NCBI GenBank assembly: GCA_910585665.1
Contig: CAJUFI010000002.1
Coordinates: 140,609-150,733, forward strand
DNA length: 10,125 bases
Source of the DNA: an uncultured Acetatifactor sp.
GTDB lineage: Bacteria > Bacillota > Clostridia > Lachnospirales > Lachnospiraceae
Direction: 5' to 3'
Shown: positions 1 through 5,669 of the stretch, piece by piece
How positions within the stretch are numbered: position 1 is the stretch's first letter
How the letters are laid out: the number at the start of each line of letters is the position of its first letter
Notes under the pieces: generated by a model
What the model was told of the DNA's origin: nothing
What the model saw: the letters and a program-made list of their open reading frames with translations, nothing else
Database searches by the model: none
Program-made: the position numbers and the translations under genes

Positions 1-72
1 TCAGACGGCGCCTCGTCTCCGGCTTCCTCTCCGTCCTCAGACGACGCCTCGTCTCCGGCTTCCTCTCCGTCC
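1..72. repeat. 36-bp tandem repeat, two full copies
   Basis: Copies at 1-36 and 37-72 differ at one base (position 8 of the unit, G versus A). The period is a multiple of three and encodes a 12-residue acidic unit in the secreted protein. The array may continue to the left of the window, so copy number is unknown. Confidence 0.9.
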
Positions 73-362
73 TCAGCCACATCACTGTCAGCTGATTCCG
101 TTTCCGAGGTTACCCCCCCGTCCGGCGTTACCGCATCGTCAGAAACATTTTCGTCATCCGATGCATCCAGCTTTTGGACGATATCCTCCATGCCTACAGG
201 CGTGTCTTCTCCTACGCCTGTCTGTTCAGCACTCAGATACGCCATTTGCTCCGTTGGTCCAAGCGCTTCAGCAAATACCCTCGTGTCTGGCCCGCTGCAT
301 ACGAGACCCAGAGCCAAAAGGACAGCTAACGCGGCTTTTCCCCTTCTCCACAACACGCTCAT
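1..362 (-). CDS. Secreted acidic repeat protein, N-terminal part (runs off left edge)
   Basis: The reading frame opens with ATG at 362-360 and stays open for 120 codons to the window edge, so the C-terminus is missing. A purine-rich ribosome-binding site (AGGAGA type) lies just upstream. Residues 1-31 look like a Sec signal peptide: MSVLWRRGK basic start, a hydrophobic core ALAVLLALGLV, and a likely signal peptidase I site after VFA. The Cys at residue 22 is preceded by Val, so a lipobox is unlikely. After about residue 65 the protein becomes very rich in Asp, Glu and Ser, ending in two copies of a 12-residue unit EDGEEAGDEA(S/P)S. Such acidic linkers often separate a signal peptide from an extracellular domain, but that domain lies outside the window. 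I do not recognise the family. A candidate promoter lies at 485-513. The gene is on the same strand as the M56 gene at 849-2789 but separated from it by almost 500 bp. Confidence 0.8.
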   Translation of the reverse strand, partial: MSVLWRRGKAALAVLLALGLVCSGPDTRVFAEALGPTEQMAYLSAEQTGVGEDTPVGMEDIVQKLDASDDENVSDDAVTPDGGVTSETESADSDVAEDGEEAGDEASSEDGEEAGDEAPS

Positions 363-848
363 CTTTCTTCTCCTCTCCTCTAAAGTGTGTTCAGAATCTG
401 CAGCCCTGCTTTTCCCCAATCAATGACGAATGATAGATTGCCTTATCCATGATGAAAGGAAATCGGCATGTCCGCATTATTTTAATCATAGCACGGTTTT
501 ACATAATTTTCCAGAGATATTTTTCTCATTTTGTGTTATTTTACGTTATTTTTCTTTCACTTCCCTGTTATCCGAGAAAACCTTTAATAGTCCAGTCATA
601 TCCTTCGTATATTCAATAAAGCATACATAATATGTCGTTTTTAAGAGCAATTAGCTCGTTTGGTCATTTTGACTCATATGGTAATTCCATGAGGCGGCCG
701 CTACAGATTTCCCCTTTTCCACAGAACGTTTTCCCCCAGAGTCTCCCAAATCTGTCAGACACCAACATCCGGCAGGCTGGAACAGCAGACCTTCTGGGAC
801 GGCCCTGGAACGCTTGAGGCTGCCGTCAGCGCATCCGCCAGTTCCCCC
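363..848. other. Intergenic region between M56 gene and secreted-protein gene
   Basis: No convincing gene on either strand. The part at about 470-640 is AT-rich and holds the candidate promoter. The part at 703-755 carries an inverted repeat (ACAGATTT at 703-710, AAATCTGT at 748-755) around a pyrimidine-rich core. A small dyad GAGC-AATTA-GCTC lies near 647-659. I see no clear rho-independent terminator after the M56 gene stop at 849. The minus strand at about 764-846 could be read as a short open stretch, but it has no start signal. Confidence 0.5.
485..513 (-). promoter_or_regulatory. Candidate promoter for the secreted acidic protein gene
   Basis: On the minus strand there is a -10 box TATGAT (490-485) preceded by TGC, which gives an extended -10. 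Seventeen bases upstream is TGGAAA (513-508), a weak -35 with 4 of 6 matches. It would give a leader of about 115 nt before the ATG at 362. It lies in an AT-rich stretch. Confidence 0.4.
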
Positions 849-2789
849 TTACCGTTCCAGTTCCCTGCCCTCTCCATTATAATAATGCACCTCCACGGTC
901 TCTTCCGCCACAAACCCCTCCCACTCAAAGACGCACATAGCCGGAACCGATGTCACGTTGACGGTCTTGCGCCGGAATTCCTCCCCTGCCTGGGCTGTCA
1001 CATAGGCAAGGTCGCCGCGGCTGCTCAATACGATGGTGATACTATGGTCGAAGCCCCACTCCTCTCCCAGCGTCACATGGCTCAATGAATCACTTTCCCC
1101 AGAGGTATACCCTGTGATGCGCCAGCCAGAGCCGCCAGTGTCCTGTTTAAAAACGGCATATCCCGTCTTGTTCCCGTCATCATACCCGGCCACCAGCCTG
1201 CCCGGCGTCCTGTCGGATTCATAGAACGCAAATATCCTGACGCCTTTACCTCCCATGGACGCAATCAGCCCCTCAAAATATGCCGTGTCGCCCGAAACCG
1301 GATGCTTCTCCATCTTCCAAAGCCACCGCACAGCCTCCTCTCCCGCCGCCCCGTAAGCCACCGCCAGGAGCACCTGGCCGTCCCGGGTCTCCAGGATAAA
1401 ATAGCATAATCCCTCATCCCCGTCCGCGCCGACGCGCCAGCCCCGCACCACTTTTTCCAGCAAATTCTGGGCTTCCTGACCAAGCCCGGGCACGTTTCCG
1501 AACCAATCCGCATCCCGGCCCTGTTCCTTCTCATGGCTTTGCTCCGATTTTGGGCTCTGCCCCCCGTCCCGGCCCTGTTCCGCCTGGGCGGAATCCGCCG
1601 GAGCCGTCCCGGCTGATTGGAAAAGCCCGGGAAGCCTGTTTCTGATTCCATCCTCCTCCCGGAAGACGCCTACCATGTTCCAGGCATCATTGCTGCCGAA
1701 GACTCCGCCGGGACTTTTCTGCATCAGGCTGCCATCCGCGGTAAAAATATACTCCGGCGCATCCTCCGCACGATATACGGCGTCCGTCCAGGGCATGTCA
1801 TAGAGGACTTTCTCTACGGAATACCTGGCGCCGAATATGTCTTTATCCACTGCTGCCACAGGATCCGTCAGGAGACAGACTGCCGCTGTCACGCATGCGG
1901 CCGCCCCTGCAGCGACTGTCCAGAATGCGGGTTTTCGATAGCGCAGCACGTCCTTTACCCGTTCCTTCACTCCCGATTCGCCAAAGGCCAGGGGACAGGC
2001 GGAAATCATATGCCGCGGCGCGCTGTAGGAAAGCAGGGCTTCGGCATACTGCTTCTTCTCTTCCTTTCCCAAATTTTTTACCACCCTCTCGTCACAGGCC
2101 AGCTCAATGTCACGGCATAAAAGAATGTAGGCAATCCAGCACAGCGGCTGGAACCAATACACTGACAGCAACAGGAATCCAAAAGGCTTCCACAAATGGT
2201 CGCGGCGCTCCAGATGGGCTTTCTCGTGGGCTATGACACAGGCGAGCTTTTGCCCCTCCAGGTCAGACGGCAGATAGATGCGCGGTGAAAAAAGGCCGAA
2301 GATAAAGGGGGAATTCACCGCATCGCTCACCCAGACATTTCCTTCCAGCCGCAGAGATACCGCCACCTGTCTCCGCAGCCTGACGCAGCTTATCAGGGCA
2401 TACAGCGCCATGCCTGCCGCCCCAATCACCCAAAGGCAGGAAGCGAGGAATACCACGACTTGCATGGGATTGACGCTGTCTCCAATATTCGGCCCAAGGG
2501 AATTCGCTATGATAGGATTCACGGCACTGTCCACAGCCGTTATGCCGCTCTCGATGGCCGGTTCCCTGTCCATCAGGATTTCCCGGGGAACCGTCTCGGC
2601 GCTGGGTATCAGGCTGACCACGCTTTCCAGCGAAAACGGGCAGACCAGCCGGACGGCCACCAGCCCCCAGAGGGCACAGCGGAACGCTTTCGGTGCCCTC
2701 TTCAGCAGGAGCCGTAAAAGCAATATCCCAAGAATCACCCAGCCAGCGGCAATTCCCATATTCAAAAGTCTTAAAAACAATGCTTCCAT
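849..2789 (-). CDS. M56-family (BlaR1/MecR1-like) membrane metalloprotease sensor
   Basis: This 646-residue protein is an M56 peptidase. Hydrophobic segments lie at about residues 9-28, 36-51, 110-135, 204-223 and 290-307. The zinc motif HEKAH is at residues 188-192, and the third ligand is likely Glu229 in DIELACDE. In BlaR1 and MecR1 this cytoplasmic-facing protease responds to an outside signal and leads to loss of the cognate BlaI/MecI repressor from DNA. The catalytic residues look complete. Residues from about 312 to 646 form the presumed extracellular sensor. It lacks an obvious penicillin-binding SxxK...SxN...KTG pattern, so a beta-lactam signal is not supported, and I do not recognise its fold. 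It contains a low-complexity linker (about 393-428) with the pentapeptide EQGRD twice. The start is fixed by GGAGG eight bases upstream of ATG. It follows the BlaI-type gene by 106 bp on the same strand, the usual repressor-protease pairing. Confidence 0.9.
   Translation of the reverse strand: MEALFLRLLNMGIAAGWVILGILLLRLLLKRAPKAFRCALWGLVAVRLVCPFSLESVVSLIPSAETVPREILMDREPAIESGITAVDSAVNPIIANSLGPNIGDSVNPMQVVVFLASCLWVIGAAGMALYALISCVRLRRQVAVSLRLEGNVWVSDAVNSPFIFGLFSPRIYLPSDLEGQKLACVIAHEKAHLERRDHLWKPFGFLLLSVYWFQPLCWIAYILLCRDIELACDERVVKNLGKEEKKQYAEALLSYSAPRHMISACPLAFGESGVKERVKDVLRYRKPAFWTVAAGAAACVTAAVCLLTDPVAAVDKDIFGARYSVEKVLYDMPWTDAVYRAEDAPEYIFTADGSLMQKSPGGVFGSNDAWNMVGVFREEDGIRNRLPGLFQSAGTAPADSAQAEQGRDGGQSPKSEQSHEKEQGRDADWFGNVPGLGQEAQNLLEKVVRGWRVGADGDEGLCYFILETRDGQVLLAVAYGAAGEEAVRWLWKMEKHPVSGDTAYFEGLIASMGGKGVRIFAFYESDRTPGRLVAGYDDGNKTGYAVFKQDTGGSGWRITGYTSGESDSLSHVTLGEEWGFDHSITIVLSSRGDLAYVTAQAGEEFRRKTVNVTSVPAMCVFEWEGFVAEETVEVHYYNGEGRELER
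1513..1581. repeat. 15-bp direct repeat in the M56 sensor linker
   Basis: TCCCGGCCCTGTTCC occurs at 1513-1527 and 1567-1581, exactly 54 bp apart (18 codons). It encodes the two EQGRD copies in the Gln/Glu/Ser-rich linker. It probably reflects slippage or duplication in a length-tolerant linker. Confidence 0.8.
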
Positions 2790-2848
2790 ATATAATCCCT
2801 CCTTGTACCCCAGTACGGAATCTGCCTTTCCTACCTCGCATCATGCCA

Positions 2849-2873
2849 TCAGCTTCCCTAATAGCAGAGCTGA
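2849..2873 (-). other. Small inverted repeat between repressor and M56 gene
   Basis: TCAGCT (2849-2854) and AGCTGA (2868-2873) form a 6-bp stem in the 106-bp gap of the operon. It could reduce read-through from repressor to protease or protect the mRNA. It has no U-tract, so it is not a clear terminator. Confidence 0.3.
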
Positions 2874-2895
2874 GAGGGCATTTTTCCATGATAAG

Positions 2896-3270
2896 CTAGG
2901 CTTCCCCTGCCTTGTCAACAAAATCGTCAATCATCTTACGGATTTCCTCTATTTCTTTCCGGGAAAGGGGCTTCTCCGCGGCAAAGGCGGCCAGAAAAGC
3001 CGGAAGGGATCCGCCAAAGGTCTCATCCACGAATTTTTTGCTCTGGGCGGCATGAAGTTCCTGTCTGGTAATCAGGGATGTGACTCTGCCTTCCTGGTTT
3101 TGGAAAATGCCTTTGTCACAAAGCTTTTTCAACACTGTATATGTAGTGGACTTCTTCCAGCCCAGCTCTTCTCCGCAGATTTTGACCAGCTCCCCGGAGG
3201 ACAGCGGCTCATGCTGCCAGATAATGTCCGCAAAATGTGATTCTATTACTCCTAATCTTATATCTTCCAT
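2896..3270 (-). CDS. BlaI/MecI/CopY-family transcriptional repressor (module 1)
   Basis: This 124-residue protein has the family's usual length. Residues 1-75 form a winged helix: FADIIWQHEPLSSGELVKIC covers the first helices, and WKKSTTYTVLKKLCDKGIF holds the recognition helix and start of the wing. The C-terminal half (QSKKFVDETFGGSLPAFLAAF onward) matches the family's dimerisation region, where BlaI and MecI are cleaved or inactivated. I chose ATG 3270 because GGAGG lies eight bases upstream and because the paralog at 3955 aligns from this Met. An in-frame ATG at 3360 would add 30 charged residues but has no properly spaced ribosome-binding site. It is followed by the M56 gene on the same strand. 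The promoter at 3571-3599 and the two dyads beside it suggest self-repression. It is about 50% identical to the second repressor. Confidence 0.93.
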   Translation of the reverse strand: MEDIRLGVIESHFADIIWQHEPLSSGELVKICGEELGWKKSTTYTVLKKLCDKGIFQNQEGRVTSLITRQELHAAQSKKFVDETFGGSLPAFLAAFAAEKPLSRKEIEEIRKMIDDFVDKAGEA

Positions 3271-3398
3271 AATGTATCCCTCCACACTTTTGCACCTTTG
3301 CACTTTATACAACCTATCCTCGTCCAGCTTTTCTTTTCCGAACTTTTCCCTATCGTCCATCCCCTTTTGCCTTATTCTTTTTCAGCCTATCTATTCCG

Positions 3399-3430
3399 TT
3401 CTCCCATTCTCCCATTCTCCCGTTCTCCCC
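3399..3430. repeat. Four tandem copies of an 8-bp unit
   Basis: TTCTCCCA, TTCTCCCA, TTCTCCCG and TTCTCCCC follow one another without gaps. They lie in the leader of repressor 1, about 130 to 160 bases before its start codon. Confidence 0.85.
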
Positions 3431-3544
3431 TCCCCCATCTTTTTGGCCCATTTCCTCTCATTCTATCACCATTTGGCCTATCTCACTTCGTCCTATCACC
3501 ATATGGCTCATCCCTTTTGATTTATCTTCTTTAAATCCATTAAA

Positions 3545-3563
3545 GGTCTATTTCCAATAGACC
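3545..3563. promoter_or_regulatory. Operator 1b: perfect dyad downstream of promoter 1
   Basis: GGTCTATTTCCAATAGACC is a perfect inverted repeat with 8-bp arms and a 3-bp centre. It lies just at or after the predicted transcription start of the module 1 promoter, where a bound repressor would block initiation. Its centre is 26 bp from that of operator 1a. It fits GTCTAW-N5-WTAGAC. Confidence 0.8.
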
Positions 3564-3570
3564 TATTATT

Positions 3571-3599
3571 AGTCTATCACGAATAGACCAACATGTCAA
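3571..3599 (-). promoter_or_regulatory. Promoter of module 1 (repressor 1 and M56 protease)
   Basis: On the minus strand a perfect -35 TTGACA (3599-3594) is followed after 17 bp by TAGACT (3576-3571), which matches the -10 consensus at 4 of 6 positions. A TAATAAT stretch directly follows and could serve as an alternative -10. The box overlaps operator 1a. Transcription would start near 3564. Confidence 0.75.
3572..3588. promoter_or_regulatory. Operator 1a: dyad inside promoter 1
   Basis: GTCTATCACGAATAGAC has perfect 6-bp arms. It begins 5 bp after the -35 box and covers the spacer and most of the -10 box of promoter 1. This is the usual operator placement for BlaI/MecI-type repressors. Confidence 0.8.
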
Positions 3600-3831
3600 G
3601 TAAAACAGGTTCTTTCCAAGCTCCTTTCCACGCTTGGTTAAAATGATAATTCATTCTCCTCCAGGAAGCGTAATATTGCGGCCATGATAAGTCAGCGGAT
3701 TTATAGAGTCCAAATCCACCAAATACCGGCTTGACAATGTCCTGTTTCCGCAGTGCGCACTCGAACATCAGTTCCGACTGCATCCAGGTTCTTGCGCAGA
3801 TACAGAAGTCGATAAAAATCCGAAATCCCTC
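3600..3831 (-). other. Spacer between the divergent promoters; possible gene remnant
   Basis: This 232-bp stretch separates the two promoters. The minus strand from 3783 to 3577 can be read as 68 residues rich in aromatic amino acids (FGGFGLYKSADLSWPQYY and similar), which has a protein-like look. It has no ribosome-binding site I accept, and its 3' end runs through the operators. It may be a decayed gene end. I cannot name a family. A weak stem (CCAAGC 3616-3621 with GCTTGG 3632-3637) is also present. Confidence 0.25.
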
Positions 3832-3865
3832 TTGACAGTTCTGTCTAATGCCGTTAGACTATAAT
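3832..3865 (+). promoter_or_regulatory. Promoter of module 2 (repressor 2)
   Basis: A perfect -35 TTGACA at 3832-3837 is followed after 17 bp by TAGACT (3855-3860), as in promoter 1. A perfect TATAAT lies at 3860-3865, 22 bp from the -35, and may act as the real -10 box. The promoter faces right, away from promoter 1, and gives a leader of about 85 nt. Confidence 0.75.
3843..3859. promoter_or_regulatory. Operator 2a: dyad inside promoter 2
   Basis: GTCTAATGCCGTTAGAC has perfect 6-bp arms and begins 5 bp after the -35 box, exactly as operator 1a does in promoter 1. The sixth arm base is A/T-swapped relative to the module 1 operators (GTCTAA versus GTCTAT). Confidence 0.82.
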
Positions 3866-3884
3866 TGTCTAATATCATTAGACA
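3866..3884. promoter_or_regulatory. Operator 2b: perfect dyad after promoter 2
   Basis: TGTCTAATATCATTAGACA is a perfect inverted repeat with 8-bp arms and a 3-bp centre. It lies over the predicted start of transcription. Its centre is 24 bp from that of operator 2a, so two repressor dimers could bind on roughly the same or neighbouring faces. Confidence 0.82.
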
Positions 3885-3954
3885 CCATTCGGATGGATAA
3901 TTGTCTGGCCCTCAAGGAAACCGGCCATATAGACACAGAAAGGATATGACCATC

Positions 3955-4320
3955 ATGCAAGAGAATAAACTGGGCTACATGGAGGGACGTTTCGCCGAAC
4001 TTATCTGGGAACACGCCCCCATCCGCACGGGGGAGCTGGTAAAGCTCTGCCTGGAACAGTTCGACTGGAAGCGCACCACCACTTACACCATGCTGAAACG
4101 GCTCTGCCAGCGGGGACTCTTCACAAACGAGAACGGCACGGTACAGGCTTTGCTTACAAAAGAAGAATTCTACGGCAGACAGAGCGAACAGTTCGTGGAA
4201 GAAACCTTCGGCGGCTCTCTGCCTGCCTTTATTGCCGCTTTCACCAAGAGCCGTTCCTTAAGCGACCAGGAAGTGGAGGAGATTCAACGTCTCATCAATG
4301 AGAGCAGGGAGCATAGATGA
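3955..4320 (+). CDS. BlaI/MecI/CopY-family transcriptional repressor (module 2)
   Basis: This 121-residue winged-helix repressor has its DNA-reading segment at WKRTTTYTMLKRLCQRGLF and the dimerisation region from QSEQFVEETFGGSLPAFIAAF. I chose ATG 3955 because AAAGGA lies about ten bases upstream and because MQENKLG aligns with MEDIRLG of the first repressor without a gap. ATG 3946 is possible, but its AAAGGA is too close, and a TTG at 3901 would add 18 residues without family support. The recognition helix differs from the first repressor only by conservative changes, so the two probably read very similar DNA. Its stop codon is followed at once by the start signals of an M56-type gene that is broken. 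The gene itself is intact, so selection may still keep the repressor. Confidence 0.93.
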   Translation: MQENKLGYMEGRFAELIWEHAPIRTGELVKLCLEQFDWKRTTTYTMLKRLCQRGLFTNENGTVQALLTKEEFYGRQSEQFVEETFGGSLPAFIAAFTKSRSLSDQEVEEIQRLINESREHR

Positions 4321-4331
4321 TGGAGGTGAAA

Positions 4332-5590
4332 ATGAATGTTATCCATATGTTTTGAAACAATACTTCGATTAAGCTTCTACGGAACCATCGCGGGCTGCGG
4401 CGCGCTCCTTATCAGCACGCTGGTCAAGCTTGCAGAGACGGCATCTACCGCATCACTTCAGAGGGTACGGACACGAAACAGGAACTGATATATAAAGGCT
4501 TTCCCGGAGTCAATCCCCAAATGACCTGTTTTGAGGGAAAGCTGTACTTCCTGACAGACAAATATTATTCCGAAAATGCCCTGGACTGGGACAACAATAC
4601 TGTCCGATGGGTAAATCTCCGGACGCTGGAGACGGGCGATGTCCCGTTGGAGGAAGAAAACCGCTCTCTGTCCGGCTTTAGGAATTGTCGGAAAATAACC
4701 GCTACAATTTGTTTAGGAAAAAGCCGGGCACCCTTTCCTCCTTCCAGGCCATGATGCTCTGGGCGGAGGGAGAGACGGTCATGAACGGCAAGGGCATCGC
4801 AGAGCTCACCGACGCGGAAGCCCAGCAATTCGGGCTGCAGGCCACACAGACCATCCAGCAGAACCACAGCGCTCTGTACAATGTCTCCCATAGAATCCGG
4901 AACCGGAATATGGCTTACCTGGACATGGACGGGGACGGAAAAGCGGAAAAAATCGTGCTGGAGCCCTCCGCGGAAACCAAACCGGACACCGCCCCTGACG
5001 AGCCTTTGCGGTATTACCGCCTTCAGATCGGCGATGATGCCCTGGAAGGTTATGGATACTCTATGGCCAACACGGTTTTCGCATTCCAGCTGAACGGCCA
5101 GATGCTGCTGGCGCTCTACGAGGACGGCCCCAGCGCAGACCCCTGCACTTATTTCTACCGCTATGAAAACGGGGACATAAAAGAAGCCGGTTCCATGGAA
5201 ACCGACATCCGCCGGTGCAGCATCAGCAGCGACGGCATCATCAGGGGAAGTCTCTGGAAAGAAATCGTGCAGACGGATTTCATCGAAGTGTGCTGGCGGC
5301 TGGAAGACGGAATATTGACTGAGATTCCTCAGGAGACCTATGATTTTCTTTCAGGCAATTCCGTGGAACTGCTGGAAGCCCTGCCGCTCCACGAGGATAT
5401 CGGAAGCTCCGGCACTTTCCTCATACAGCCCCAGCAGGTCATCTTCCTGAAAACCACCGCCGACTGGGAGTGGATTCTCCTGAAAGCCCAGGACGGCAGC
5501 CAGGGCTGGGTTCATATCCAGGATTTTGAGGTCGTGGAACTTCGTAAGAACGTCATGGACGTATTCGCCGGACGGTATATGGCCGGTTAG
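4332..5590 (+). pseudogene. Decayed M56/sensor gene (partner of repressor 2)
   Basis: GGAGG and ATG 4332 directly after the repressor stop give a normal coupled start, but the frame stops after seven codons (MNVIHMF, TGA 4353-4355). Shifting frame from about 4355 to 4425 reveals LRLSFYGTIAGCGALLISTL, which looks like the first membrane helix of an M56 protease. The HExxH protease body is absent. The sequence jumps to RDGIYRITSEG and KLYFLTDKYY (4434-4680), resembling DUF5050-type beta-propeller blades. Near 4678-4682 one missing base shifts the frame again. The last part, open to 5590, has a DMDGDGKAE calcium-loop-like motif and ends in an SH3-like segment (LPLHEDIGSSG to SQGWVHI). At least one large deletion and two or more frame lesions are needed. 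The short indels lie in homopolymer runs and could be sequencing errors, but the missing protease body cannot be. The open 3' part has no signal peptide, so it is unlikely to work alone. Confidence 0.8.
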
Positions 5591-5601
5591 GCACACGGGA
5601 C

Positions 5602-5640
5602 ACCGCCGCAGATACTAAGCTTCACGCTGTCTGCGGCGGT
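5602..5640. terminator. Hairpin between convergent units, likely bidirectional terminator
   Basis: ACCGCCGCAGA (5602-5612) and TCTGCGGCGGT (5630-5640) form a perfect 11-bp GC-rich stem with a 17-nt loop. It lies 11 bp after the end of the decayed sensor gene on plus and 29 bp after the serA stop on minus. The U-tract is poor on both sides (TTGTCTATCT on plus), so efficiency is uncertain. Confidence 0.65.
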
Positions 5641-5669
5641 TGTCTATCTGCCGAATATCAGAATCCTGA

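Larger units (their letters stand above)
3271..3563 (-). other. Long purine-rich 5' leader of repressor 1
   Basis: If transcription starts near 3564, the mRNA has a leader of about 290 nt. On the minus strand it is almost pure G and A. It contains an 8-bp unit repeated four times (3399-3430; TTCTCCCR-type on plus) and two imperfect 30-bp repeats beginning GCCAWATGGTGATAG (roughly 3434-3493 on plus, about 22 of 30 bases alike). No convincing peptide is encoded apart from the unlikely 30-codon extension of the repressor. The function is unknown. Confidence 0.5.

Noticed and set aside
2896..3360. Longer form of repressor 1 starting at ATG 3360
   Set aside because: The 30 extra residues are charged and unlike the family N-terminus, the purine run abuts the ATG without spacing, and the sister repressor aligns from the internal Met at 3270.
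3545..3884. The four 17-bp dyads as a short CRISPR array
   Set aside because: Spacing is irregular, the copies form two pairs about 250 bp apart, and each is placed precisely at a promoter. They are operators, not repeats with spacers.
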